From the NCBI GenBank assembly GCA_045132895.1, contig JBGUTC010000112.1, forward strand, positions 1 through 31,193: 31,193 nucleotides of DNA, written 5' to 3'. A program made the translations under genes and the position numbers. Positions 23,196-31,193 of the stretch are shown in pieces (positions within the stretch are counted from its first letter, which is position 1; each line of letters begins with the position of its first letter). The notes beneath the pieces were generated by a model that saw nothing but the letters and a program-made list of their open reading frames with translations, made no database searches and was not told where the DNA came from. Source of the DNA: UMGS755 sp045132895 (GTDB lineage: Bacteria; Bacillota; Clostridia; UBA1381; UBA9506).

Positions 23196-24374
23196 ATGAA
23201 TGAAAAACGTACATCTGTTTTTGAAAACGGACTGATCTGGTTCGGCGCCGCGGTTTCTATTGCAGAAATCATGACGGGAACTTATTTTGCGCCTCTGGGC
23301 TTTACAAAAGGCTTACTTGCCGTTTTGCTTGGTCACATCATTGGATGCGTCATGCTGTTTCTTGCCGGCTTGATGGGCGGAAAAACCCGCAAAAGTGCCA
23401 TGGATACGGTCAAAGTCAGCTTTGGTTATCGGGGTGCATTATTTTTTGCCGTCCTTAATATCATTCAGTTGTTGGGCTGGACGGCGATTATGATATATGA
23501 CGGTTCTCTGGCCGCAAACAGTATTTTGTGTATTGGCAGTCCCGGCTGGTGTATCATCATCGGTGCACTCATTTCCCTTTGGCTGCTTATCGGCATCAAA
23601 CATCTCAGAACAATCAATACCGTTGCCATGCTTTCTCTGCTGGTTCTGTCTGTTGTTCTCTGCTTTGTTATTTTCGGGAAAGAAGCCGTTCAGAATTTTG
23701 ACAGCAGTACAATAACATTTGGTGCAGCGGTTGAGTTATCTGTTGCGATGCCTCTTTCCTGGCTACCGCTGATCAGCGACTACACGAAAGATGCTGAGAA
23801 GCCTAAAAAAGCAACGGTAGCCAGCGCCGTAACCTATGGCATCGTCAGTTGCTTTATGTATACAATCGGCATGGGTGCTGCAATTTTTACCGCAGAAAGT
23901 GATATTGCACAAATTATGGTGAAATCCGGTCTTGGTGCGGCAGGTCTTATCATTATTATCTTTTCAACGGTTACAACAACCTTTCTGGATGCCTATTCCG
24001 CCGGTGTTTCAGCCGAGAGCATCACCCAAAAGGCAAACAGCAAATGGCTTTCGGTTATTGTGACGGTACTTGGAACAGTAGGCGCCATCTTTTTTCCAAT
24101 CACAAATATCACCGACTTTTTATACCTGATAGGCTCTGTTTTTGCGCCGATGATCGCCATACAGATTGCTGATTTTTACATTTTAAAAACTAACCAGGAA
24201 CACCGGAAATTTAATATTAAAAACATCGTGATATGGTTTGCTGGCTTTGTTTTATACAGATTCCTGATGGGTGTCGACATTCTTCTTGGAAGCACCTTGT
24301 TGGATGTTGTTATAACTGTCATCCTCTGTGTTGCGGTGGGTGTTGTTGAAAAAAGACGGGAGGAAGCAGAATGA
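23196..24374 (+). CDS. cytX: CytX-like hydroxymethylpyrimidine permease (NCS1 family)
   Basis: The 392-aa protein has about 12 hydrophobic segments and the NCS1 cytosine/purine permease signature (IWFGAAVSIAEIMTG near the start, PLSWLPLISDYTK in the middle, DAYSAGVSAESI). Members placed in TPP-controlled operons are predicted hydroxymethylpyrimidine (HMP) importers. That role fits here: the operon has thiD and thiE but not thiC. RBS AAGGAGGGG; the 3' end overlaps thiE by ATGA. Confidence 0.9.
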   Translation: MNEKRTSVFENGLIWFGAAVSIAEIMTGTYFAPLGFTKGLLAVLLGHIIGCVMLFLAGLMGGKTRKSAMDTVKVSFGYRGALFFAVLNIIQLLGWTAIMIYDGSLAANSILCIGSPGWCIIIGALISLWLLIGIKHLRTINTVAMLSLLVLSVVLCFVIFGKEAVQNFDSSTITFGAAVELSVAMPLSWLPLISDYTKDAEKPKKATVASAVTYGIVSCFMYTIGMGAAIFTAESDIAQIMVKSGLGAAGLIIIIFSTVTTTFLDAYSAGVSAESITQKANSKWLSVIVTVLGTVGAIFFPITNITDFLYLIGSVFAPMIAIQIADFYILKTNQEHRKFNIKNIVIWFAGFVLYRFLMGVDILLGSTLLDVVITVILCVAVGVVEKRREEAE

Positions 24375-25015
24375 AAGCGTTAGACACAAAACTTTATTTT
24401 ATAACAGACAGCACGAATTACGGCGAAGAAGAGTTTCTCTTTCGCGTAGAAGAGGCGCTCAGGGGAGGCGTCACGCTCCTGCAGCTGCGGGAAAAAGAAA
24501 AAACCACAAGGGATTATATAGAACTTGCCGAAAAAGTTCACGCTCTAACCAAACGGTACGGCGTTCCGCTCATCATCGATGACCGGGTAGATGTGGCACT
24601 TGCCGTTGATGCGGAGGGCGTCCATGTGGGACAGAGCGATATGCCCGTCCATCTGGCGAGAAAACTCATGGGCAGGGATAAAATCGTGGGTGCGACAGCC
24701 AAAACGGTTCCCTGGGCGAAAGAAGCTTACAGGCAGGGTGCTGACTATCTGGGCGTCGGCGCCATTTACCCTACAACAACCAAAGTTAAAACCGTTTTAA
24801 CGTCTACGGAGACCTTAAACGATATTTGCCGGAGCGTTCCGATTCCGGCGAATGCTATCGGGGGGCTTAACAAAGAGAATCTGGATATCTTAAAAGGAAT
24901 CCCCATTGCCGGCATTTGCGTTGTCTCGGCGATTATGAAAGCGCCGGAGCCTTTCAATGCCGCGGTGGAACTGGAAAGCAAAATGCAGGAACTGGGAATA
25001 GGAGGCATCAGATGA
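24371..25015 (+). CDS. thiE: thiamin-phosphate synthase ThiE
   Basis: The 214-aa TIM barrel joins HMP-pyrophosphate and thiazole phosphate to thiamin monophosphate. Motifs: LYFITDS, LLQLREK, PLIIDDRVDVALAVDAEGVH, VGQSDMP, GADYLGVGAIYPT and NAIGGL. Starts in a 4-nt overlap with cytX and ends in a 4-nt overlap with thiD, so translation is coupled. Confidence 0.97.
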   Translation: MKALDTKLYFITDSTNYGEEEFLFRVEEALRGGVTLLQLREKEKTTRDYIELAEKVHALTKRYGVPLIIDDRVDVALAVDAEGVHVGQSDMPVHLARKLMGRDKIVGATAKTVPWAKEAYRQGADYLGVGAIYPTTTKVKTVLTSTETLNDICRSVPIPANAIGGLNKENLDILKGIPIAGICVVSAIMKAPEPFNAAVELESKMQELGIGGIR

Positions 25016-25785
25016 AAACAGTTTTAACCATTGCAGGCAGCGATTCCTCCGGCGGTGCCGGCATTCAGGCAGATCTTAAGACCATGACCGCGTGCGGGGT
25101 TTACGGCATGAGTGCCATCACAGCTTTGACGGCGCAGAACACAACCGGCGTCAGAGCGGTTTTAGAATCAACGCCGGAGTTTTTAAAGGAACAGCTTGAT
25201 GCTGTTTTTGAGGATATTGTTCCGGATGCCGTGAAAATCGGCATGGTGTCCTCCGCCGGCCTGATCCGGGTCATTGCAGACCGACTCCGGTTTTACAAGC
25301 CAAAGCACATTGTGCTGGATCCGGTTATGGTGGCAACAAGCGGGTCTTCGCTACTTGAAAATGAGAGTTTGTCGGCTCTGGTTTCAGAGTTGTTTCCACT
25401 GGTAACGGTGATCACGCCCAACATTCCGGAGGCAGAAGTGCTGACACAACAGACAATCACCGACCAGGCGTCTATGGAGCAAGCAGCCCGGGCACTGGGA
25501 GAGCAGTGGCAGGTCAGCGTTTTGTTAAAGGGCGGCCACGCGGTGCAGGATGCCAACGACCTTTTATGGGAACAGGGAACGCTGACATGGCTTTTGGGAA
25601 CGCGGATTGATAACCCCAATACCCACGGAACCGGATGCACCCTTTCCAGTGCCATTGCAGCCAACCTGGCCAAAGGCTATTCGCTGCAGGAAGCCGTCCG
25701 GGAGGCCAAAAACTATGTTGCCCGGGCGCTGTCTGCCATGCTGGACCTGGGCGCCGGTTCCGGACCTCTCTGGCACGGGGTATGA
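25012..25785 (+). CDS. thiD: HMP/HMP-phosphate kinase ThiD
   Basis: The 257-aa ribokinase-like enzyme phosphorylates HMP twice to HMP-PP. Motifs: TIAGSDSSGGAGIQADLKTM at the N-terminus, VLDPVMVATSGSSLL, TPNIPEAE and the C-terminal GTGCTLSSAIAANLAKG with the catalytic Asp region. ATG 25012 (overlapping the thiE stop, preceded by GGAGG) is the start; a longer upstream reading would run through thiE. Last gene of the riboswitch operon; no clear terminator follows. Confidence 0.97.
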   Translation: MKTVLTIAGSDSSGGAGIQADLKTMTACGVYGMSAITALTAQNTTGVRAVLESTPEFLKEQLDAVFEDIVPDAVKIGMVSSAGLIRVIADRLRFYKPKHIVLDPVMVATSGSSLLENESLSALVSELFPLVTVITPNIPEAEVLTQQTITDQASMEQAARALGEQWQVSVLLKGGHAVQDANDLLWEQGTLTWLLGTRIDNPNTHGTGCTLSSAIAANLAKGYSLQEAVREAKNYVARALSAMLDLGAGSGPLWHGV

Positions 25786-25809
25786 CAGAGCGCTTTTCGA
25801 AAATAGGAA

Positions 25810-25838
25810 TAGACAATAGCGGGAAAATATGGTATACT
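25810..25838 (+). promoter_or_regulatory. promoter of the GH20-like/aldolase unit
   Basis: TAGACA (25810-25815), 17 nt and TATACT (25833-25838) with TGG just upstream. An inverted repeat ATGGTAT (25829-25835)/ATACCAT (25851-25857) overlaps the -10 box and could be an operator. Confidence 0.7.
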
Positions 25839-25877
25839 GTATGAGGAAAAATACCATGATAAAACGGAGGAAGAATT

Positions 25878-28370
25878 ATGTTACCGAGTATTAAACCGGG
25901 CCTATCGTTAGCCGTTCCTCATTTTCCTACAAAGTTTCAGGCTGTCATTTTCCGTCTGTGGGAGCATGTTTCGGCAAAACGTCTGGCAGAAGTTTTAAAA
26001 ACCGATGAAGAAACCGTCAGACAACTGGCGTTTGATATGGGTCTGGGCGAGCAGAAATGGCTGGAGGAATGGATGACAAGGGGATATATCTCCATTTTGC
26101 GTCATGTCTGGAATCTGCTGCCTTACAGTCAGCTTTGCCAATTGTTGGACTGGAGCGAGGAACGCCTTGACTATGTTTTAAAAGAAGAGGACTTTCTGGA
26201 TGTAAAACTGGTAGGCTGGACCCGTGAAGGTCGGACAGATTGTGAAGAGGTTTACTACCGTCCTCTCACGAAGGAAGAAAAAAAGGCAACAGAAAAAATT
26301 AAAGCCTCAATGGAAACTTCCATTCTGCCTATTGATACATCGGAGGCAGAGGCGCCCTTTTCCTTCTTTGCGGATCACTATGCGCCCATCGTATCCAGAC
26401 AATCCCGGGACGTTACGATCGATGGTAGTTGGTCAATTCGGGTTCTTTGCCATGGGGTTTCTGACTTTGTGGAAGATTTTTCAGAGGAAGTCCGCGAAAC
26501 TTACGGTGTGACCTTTGCTTCTGAATCCGATCGCTTCATTGAAATTCAGATGAACCTTCAGACGGAAGACGAGGAATATCATGAGATTCAGGTCACAGAT
26601 GACCGGATTTCGGTTAATGCCGGCACTCCGGTTGGCGTTATGCGGGCGCTTTACTATCTTCTGGATTTAGCCAATGGCGCCGGTGCGCTGTCCTTTGACA
26701 AAAAAAGTTATAAGAGAAAAACAAAGGTTAAAACCCGATTTATTTATTCTTTCTGCGGGTTATACGGTGATGTTCTGGATAAAGACAGCCGGATTTCTTT
26801 CCCGGATGAACTGTTGAAAGGCTATGCCCGTCAGGGAATTAACGGCGTCTGGATTCAGGGCGTTTTCTATAAAATTGCGCCTTACCCCTTTGCACCGGAA
26901 AAATGCGCCGGTTGGGAAGAACGTCTTAAGAACCTGAACGAAATGACTCGCCGTTGCGCCCGGTACGGGATTAAGGTATATATGTATATCAACGAGCCCC
27001 GTAACATGCCGTTAGACTTTTTTGAAACCTGTCCGGAACTGAAAGGAACAAGATTCGGCGGGCACGCCTGCTTCTGCAGTTCTCATCCGGAAACCCATCG
27101 TTATTTAAAAGAGACCATTCAGATGATTTGCCGGCAGGTTCCCTTGTTAGGCGGATTTCTTAATATTACCCAGAGTGAAAACAACGTTCTTTGCTACTCC
27201 GGCGGCGTCCGGACGGAAGAAGGCGCCGGTGAAGGTGTTCTGCCTGAAGATTTTTGCCCTGTCTGCGGTAAAAAGATGGGTTCTGTTGTAACGTCAGAAA
27301 TTCTGACAACTATGGCAGATGCGGTTGCGGAAGTGAATCCGGACATTAAGTTCTTTGTCTATGCCTGGTGCTGGAAGCCCCACTATGAGGAGCAGTTTGA
27401 GGATTTAGTCCGTCGGCTACCGAAAAATCTGATTCTTCTCTACGTCAGCGAGACAGGTATCCAATTTAAACGTGGCGGCGTGGAAAATGTTGTCCGTGAC
27501 TATTCTCTGTCCATTGTGGGTCCCGGGGAAGAAGCCAAAGACCTTTGGTCAATGGCGAGAAAATATGGTCTTGAGGTTGCGGCGAAGATTCAGATCAATA
27601 ACTCCTGGGAATGCTCAACGGCGCCGTTCCTTCCGGTTTATGATAATGTAACGAAGCATATGAAAAACCTGCTGGAGCAGGGGATTGAGCACGTGATGCT
27701 CTCCTGGACGCTGGGCGGCTATATTTCAGACAATATTAAAATTGCTTCTGCTTATTTCTTCGAAGATACGGAAAATCATGAGGATCCTTACGAAACCGTT
27801 CTGAAAAATTCTTATGGTGAATATGCCGGAACAGTTAAAAAAGCGGTTCAGCATTTCTGCCGGGGCTTTTCCGAGTATCCTTTTGATATGATGCATATTT
27901 ATGACGGTCCTTCAAACTCCGGCGTGGCAAATCTTCTCTATCCGGAGCCTTCCGGCATTAAACCGACGATGACCTGCTTCCCCTATGATGACGTGATGGA
28001 TTGGTGCGCCGATGTGTATACGCCGGAGATTTTAGAGAGTCAGTATGGAAAAGTTTGTGCGGAGTGGGAAAAAGGTCTTGCTATTTTAGAGAAGATGCCC
28101 ACCTGCGAATTTAAAGATATGGCGCTTTATGGCTATAGCCTCTTTAAGGGCGCCCTGAATCAGATTCGTTACTATATCCTGCGTGACAACGCTCCGGATA
28201 AAGCGGCGATGGACGAAATTGTCAAATCGGAGAAAGAACTGGCAATTATGGCCTATGAGATCATGCTCCGTAACAGCGCCGTTGGCTATGAAGCGGCGAA
28301 TCATTATTACGTAACCCGGACATCCTTTATAGAGAAGGTTATTAACTGCGACTATCTTTTAAGTCGATAA
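25878..28370 (+). CDS. GH20 zincin-fold-domain glycosidase-like protein
   Basis: The 830-aa protein has an unusual N-terminus with two helix-turn-helix-like segments (AKRLAEVLKTDEETVRQLAF, about 37-56, and YSQLCQLLDWSEERLDYVL, about 88-106). A beta/alpha domain like the N-terminal domain of GH20 enzymes follows (EIQVTDDRISVNAGTPVGVM, about 237-268), then a TIM barrel (about 285-620) and a helical C-terminus. Candidate catalytic Glu434 lies in NITQSENN. Cys398, Cys400, Cys460 and Cys463 (HACFCSS; FCPVCGK) look like a metal site. No signal peptide. The family resembles uncharacterised Bacillota proteins next to sugar genes; the substrate is unknown, a hexosaminide being one option. RBS GGAGGA; the aldolase gene follows 15 nt later. 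Confidence 0.7.
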   Translation: MLPSIKPGLSLAVPHFPTKFQAVIFRLWEHVSAKRLAEVLKTDEETVRQLAFDMGLGEQKWLEEWMTRGYISILRHVWNLLPYSQLCQLLDWSEERLDYVLKEEDFLDVKLVGWTREGRTDCEEVYYRPLTKEEKKATEKIKASMETSILPIDTSEAEAPFSFFADHYAPIVSRQSRDVTIDGSWSIRVLCHGVSDFVEDFSEEVRETYGVTFASESDRFIEIQMNLQTEDEEYHEIQVTDDRISVNAGTPVGVMRALYYLLDLANGAGALSFDKKSYKRKTKVKTRFIYSFCGLYGDVLDKDSRISFPDELLKGYARQGINGVWIQGVFYKIAPYPFAPEKCAGWEERLKNLNEMTRRCARYGIKVYMYINEPRNMPLDFFETCPELKGTRFGGHACFCSSHPETHRYLKETIQMICRQVPLLGGFLNITQSENNVLCYSGGVRTEEGAGEGVLPEDFCPVCGKKMGSVVTSEILTTMADAVAEVNPDIKFFVYAWCWKPHYEEQFEDLVRRLPKNLILLYVSETGIQFKRGGVENVVRDYSLSIVGPGEEAKDLWSMARKYGLEVAAKIQINNSWECSTAPFLPVYDNVTKHMKNLLEQGIEHVMLSWTLGGYISDNIKIASAYFFEDTENHEDPYETVLKNSYGEYAGTVKKAVQHFCRGFSEYPFDMMHIYDGPSNSGVANLLYPEPSGIKPTMTCFPYDDVMDWCADVYTPEILESQYGKVCAEWEKGLAILEKMPTCEFKDMALYGYSLFKGALNQIRYYILRDNAPDKAAMDEIVKSEKELAIMAYEIMLRNSAVGYEAANHYYVTRTSFIEKVINCDYLLSR

Positions 28371-28385
28371 GGAAGGAGAAAGAAC

Positions 28386-29678
28386 ATGAATTTTACGTTT
28401 ATGCACCCCGCGGATCAGTTGGTTTTAATTATGGAACGAATTTATTCCTATGGCATGACCACGACCTCCGGCGGCAATCTGTCTATTTTAGACGATAACG
28501 GCGATATCTGGATTACCCCTGCCGGCGTGGATAAAGGCTCCCTAACGCGCGATGATATGATCCGTGTCACGCCTTCCGGTGAAATCATCGGTCGCCATCG
28601 CCCTTCCAGCGAGTGGCCGTTCCACAGTATTTTATATAAGCGCCGCCCGGATATTAAAGCGGTTTTACACGCTCATCCACCGGCACTTTTAGGCTTTTCC
28701 ATTGCCCGGGAAGTGCCCCACACGGCGCTGATTCCCAACATTGACAACATCTGCGGCGAGATTAAATATGCAGATTATGAACTCCCCGGCAGCGAGGCGC
28801 TGTCTGAAAATATTGCCAAAGTTTTTGACACCGGCGTTTCTACGGTTATGCTGGAGAACCACGGTGTTGTAGTCGGCGGCGAAAATCTGTTTGAAGCATT
28901 TAAATCCTTTGAAACTCTGGATTTCTGTGCTAGACTGGAACTGCAGGCAAGAAAAATCGGCAATCTGGTACCCCTGTCTGACCATGAGATCAGCATTTCC
29001 AAAGAAAAGAACCGGGTGGCACTGGACGAGTTCGTTCCCAGAAGTTTTTCCAGCGTTGAAAAAGAAGCCCGCGCTAAAATGTGTAAGTTAATCAGCCGTG
29101 CCTATGACCAGCGACTGTTCACCAGTTCCCAGGGCACCTTCTCTGAGCGCCTTCCTGACGGAAGCTTCATTATCACGCCCTACGATAAAGACAGAAAATA
29201 CCTGTCCCCGGAAGACCTTGTCAAAATCAGCGGCAACGCCCGCGAACTGGGCAAGAATCCCAGTCGCAGCGTTTTGCTTCATCAGCATATTTACGACATG
29301 CATCCGGAAGTGAACTCAATCATTTTAGCCCATCCGCCTAACCTGATGGCTTTTGCCGTAACGGATACGGAACTGGATTCCCGCATCATTCCGGAGAGTT
29401 ATATCATGCTCCGCGAAGTGAAGAAGTTCCCCTTCGGCGCAAGTTTCATGCAGCCGGAACTCATGGCAAAGGAAGTGGGCATCCGCCATCCGGTTACCCT
29501 GATTGAAAACGATTGCTGTATTGTAACGGGTACCTCTTTATTGAATGCCTTTGACCGGTTAGAGGTTGCGGAATTCAGCGCAAAAGCGATTGTCAATGCA
29601 ATTTCCTTGGGTAAAGTTGTCAGCATTGATGACAGCGAGATTGATAAAATTATTGATGCGTTCCGACTGGAAAAATAA
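28386..29678 (+). CDS. double class II aldolase/adducin-fold protein, second domain degenerate
   Basis: The 430-aa protein is two tandem class II aldolase domains (about 1-215 and 220-430). Domain 1 keeps the zinc and acid residues of fuculose-phosphate aldolase-like enzymes: GNLS, Glu76 in SSEWPFH, HAH at 95-97, and His159 in ENHGVVVGG. In domain 2 the equivalent HxH reads LAH (only His316 kept), the Glu is missing (SRSVLLHQ) and the last His is Asp376 (ENDCCIV), so it is probably structural. Domain 1 could split or epimerise a sugar phosphate. RBS AAGGAGAAAG; same transcript as the GH20-like gene. Confidence 0.85.
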   Translation: MNFTFMHPADQLVLIMERIYSYGMTTTSGGNLSILDDNGDIWITPAGVDKGSLTRDDMIRVTPSGEIIGRHRPSSEWPFHSILYKRRPDIKAVLHAHPPALLGFSIAREVPHTALIPNIDNICGEIKYADYELPGSEALSENIAKVFDTGVSTVMLENHGVVVGGENLFEAFKSFETLDFCARLELQARKIGNLVPLSDHEISISKEKNRVALDEFVPRSFSSVEKEARAKMCKLISRAYDQRLFTSSQGTFSERLPDGSFIITPYDKDRKYLSPEDLVKISGNARELGKNPSRSVLLHQHIYDMHPEVNSIILAHPPNLMAFAVTDTELDSRIIPESYIMLREVKKFPFGASFMQPELMAKEVGIRHPVTLIENDCCIVTGTSLLNAFDRLEVAEFSAKAIVNAISLGKVVSIDDSEIDKIIDAFRLEK

Positions 29679-29709
29679 AAAAAGAGCGACTGCGGTCGCT
29701 CTTTTTTTT
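29677..29709 (+). terminator. terminator of the GH20-like/aldolase unit
   Basis: GAGCGAC (29684-29690) pairs with GTCGCTC (29695-29701), extended by seven A-T pairs and ending in T8; it begins at the aldolase stop codon. Confidence 0.93.
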
Positions 29710-29740
29710 CTATAGCCGGGGAGATTTTTTTCAAAAAACG

Positions 29741-29769
29741 TTGACAAGGCTAAATCGTTTTAGTATAAT
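29741..29769 (+). promoter_or_regulatory. consensus promoter of the DegT/xylose-isomerase-like unit
   Basis: TTGACA (29741-29746), exactly 17 nt and TATAAT (29764-29769): both boxes are perfect sigma-A consensus. The leader up to the AGGAGG RBS is about 40 nt. Strong, possibly repressor-controlled expression is inferred. Confidence 0.92.
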
Positions 29770-29825
29770 GAAAATACAGGATAAAATTGAATGATTATCT
29801 TCATAAAAATTAGGAGGTTTTTACT

Positions 29826-31040
29826 ATGGCAAGATCTGGCGGACCGGGTTCATTTGTATTCGGTGAAGACGAAAAAAAGGAAGTAATGGAAGTCCTGGAA
29901 GGACGTTATTTATTCCGTTACGGTGATGAAAATACTGACGGTTATACTCATAAGGTTGTTGACTTTGAAAATAAGTTAAAAGAAACAATGGGCGCAAAAT
30001 ATGCGGTTGCTACAACCAGCGGTACCTGCTCCCTGCTTGCTTCTTTAGCCGCTTTAGGTATCGGCGCCGGCGACGAAGTCATCGTTCCGGGTTATACCTT
30101 TATTGCATCTATCTCCAGCATTATGCTGTCCGGTGCAATCCCTGTGCTGGCTGAAATCGATGAATCCTTAACCATCGATCCCACAAAGATTGAAAGCTTA
30201 ATTACTGATAAAACAAAGGCAATTATGCCCGTTCATATGTTGGGTAACCCCTGTGATATGGATGCGATTATGGCAATTGCGAAAAAGCACAACTTATTCG
30301 TTATCGAAGACTGCTGCCAGGCTGTTGGTGCAAGCTATAAAGGTAAGCGTTGCGGTACCTATGGTGACATCGGTGCATTCTCCCTGAATATTTTCAAGAC
30401 CATCTCCACCGGTGACGGCGGTGCGGTTATCACCAATAACGAAGAACTCTACGAAAGAGCATTCGGTTACCATGACCAGGGTCATAAACCCAACCGTATG
30501 GGCGTTGAAGTTGGTAAGCGTAGTTTCGTTGGTATGAACATGAGAATGAACGAGCTGACCGGTGCTGTTGCTCTGGCTCAGACCCGCAGACTGGACGAAA
30601 TTCTGACCACTCTGCGTACAAAGAAAGCAATGCTTAAGGACCTGCTTTCCGACCTGCCGCATATCAAGTTCAGAACCATTAACGATGAAGGCGAATGCGC
30701 AACTCTGTTAACCATGCTCTTTGATACCAAAGAACTGGCTGAAAAATTCTGCGAAAAGACCGGTGGCAGACCGATTGCTTACTCCGGCTGGCATGTCTAT
30801 AACAACATGGAGCAGGTTCTCAACAAGCTGCTGCCTGCTAAGACCATGAATGTAAATGACAGGACCTACTCTAAGCATATGCTGCCGCAGACAGACGATA
30901 TCTTAGACAGAGCTGTTAACATCAGCGTTGGCGTTGTTGACAAGGGTCTGGGTTCCGGTTACGGTATCAACATCCTGTCTACCGAAGAGGAAATCAAGGC
31001 TGTTGCAAACAACATCAGAGAGATTATCCTGAGCCTGTAA
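29826..31040 (+). CDS. DegT/DnrJ/EryC1/StrS-family PLP aminotransferase
   Basis: The 404-aa fold-type I enzyme is of the sugar aminotransferase family. It shows FGEDEKKEVMEVLEGRYLFRY, TSGTCSLLASLAAL, IVPGYTFIAS, IEDCCQAVGASYKG (Asp binding the PLP ring) and FSLNIFKTISTGDGG with Lys191 as the PLP lysine. Members transfer an amino group between glutamate or glutamine and keto sugars or keto-inositols. In a breakdown locus it could run in reverse and remove the amino group from an amino sugar; synthesis of one is the alternative. RBS TAGGAGG; the next gene follows 35 nt later. Confidence 0.9.
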   Translation: MARSGGPGSFVFGEDEKKEVMEVLEGRYLFRYGDENTDGYTHKVVDFENKLKETMGAKYAVATTSGTCSLLASLAALGIGAGDEVIVPGYTFIASISSIMLSGAIPVLAEIDESLTIDPTKIESLITDKTKAIMPVHMLGNPCDMDAIMAIAKKHNLFVIEDCCQAVGASYKGKRCGTYGDIGAFSLNIFKTISTGDGGAVITNNEELYERAFGYHDQGHKPNRMGVEVGKRSFVGMNMRMNELTGAVALAQTRRLDEILTTLRTKKAMLKDLLSDLPHIKFRTINDEGECATLLTMLFDTKELAEKFCEKTGGRPIAYSGWHVYNNMEQVLNKLLPAKTMNVNDRTYSKHMLPQTDDILDRAVNISVGVVDKGLGSGYGINILSTEEEIKAVANNIREIILSL

Positions 31041-31075
31041 GTGTCAAAATTTAAATATATTGGAGGTACATAACA

Positions 31076-31193
31076 ATGAGCAGATTTAAGTATTCCGTAG
31101 GACCCTGGAACGTACATGAAGGCGCAGACGCTTACGGTCCCGCCGTTCGTGATACCATTCCTTTTGAAGAAAAATTAAAGACCTTTAAAGAAA
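31076..31193 (+). CDS. xylose-isomerase-like TIM-barrel protein, 5' end
   Basis: Only the first 39 codons are in the window. They read MSRFKYSVGPWNVHEG, then DAYGPAVRDTIPFEEKLK, which resembles the start of actinobacterial-type xylose isomerases and related sugar isomerases (F-FGLWTVGW-GRDPFG-TR). RBS TGGAGG lies 10 nt upstream of the ATG. It follows the DegT gene on the same transcript, so it probably interconverts the same sugar. The assignment rests on the N-terminus alone. Confidence 0.65.
   Translation, partial: MSRFKYSVGPWNVHEGADAYGPAVRDTIPFEEKLKTFKE

Noticed and set aside
24916..25011. Upstream extension of thiD
   Set aside because: It overlaps thiE by about 100 nt and the added residues do not resemble ThiD; ATG 25012 has GGAGG and the usual ATGA overlap.

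Overview
The window looks like chromosome from a mid-GC, anaerobic, Gram-positive Bacillota (Clostridia-like) bacterium. The basis is the rRNA-tRNA sequence type, AGGAGG-type ribosome binding sites, TTGACA/TATAAT promoters with 17-nt spacers, a BlaI/BlaR1 pair, a TPP riboswitch and the oxygen-sensitive radical-SAM thiazole enzyme ThiH. I cannot name the genus from sequence alone.

Region 1 (1-1120) is the 3' end of an rRNA operon: partial 23S, 5S and tRNA-Asn(GTT) with a terminator. About 210 bp downstream lies a perfect 34-nt copy of the tRNA 3' half plus other tRNA-like fragments, which looks like the scar of an integration or deletion event.

Region 2 (1120-4716) is visibly AT-rich. It holds a BlaI repressor with two operator dyads over its promoter, followed by a 760-aa BlaR1-like membrane protein. 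That protein fuses an M56 metalloprotease, a LytR-CpsA-Psr (LCP) domain and an M23 peptidoglycan endopeptidase. Strong hairpins and a 26-nt imperfect direct repeat flank the pair.

Region 3 (4717-9735) is a mixed set: an M14 carboxypeptidase with no leader or RBS, an ECF transporter S component, a divergent Tet(M)-like ribosome-protection GTPase on the minus strand, and three small zinc-ribbon/membrane genes (DUF4234-like, DUF2752-like, TM2).

Region 4 (9831-31193) is a long run of co-oriented transcription units that appears devoted to carbohydrate metabolism, with a thiamin operon inside it. Unit A is a ceramidase-fold protein, a NagA-like amidohydrolase and a NagB-like protein; the first and third have substitutions at catalytic positions. 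Unit B is two tandem 1086-aa DUF4450/six-hairpin glycosidase paralogues. Unit C is a TPP riboswitch followed by thiS-thiF-thiG-thiH-cytX-thiE-thiD, meaning de novo thiazole synthesis plus uptake and phosphorylation of hydroxymethylpyrimidine, with no thiC nearby. Unit D is a GH20 zincin-fold-like protein and a double class II aldolase whose second domain has lost its catalytic residues. Unit E is a DegT-family aminotransferase and the start of a xylose-isomerase-like protein.

None of the glycosidase-like proteins has a visible signal peptide. The inferred picture is cytoplasmic breakdown of an imported, probably acylated amino-sugar-containing oligosaccharide. The substrate cannot be read from the sequence, and no transporter or regulator for it is in the window.
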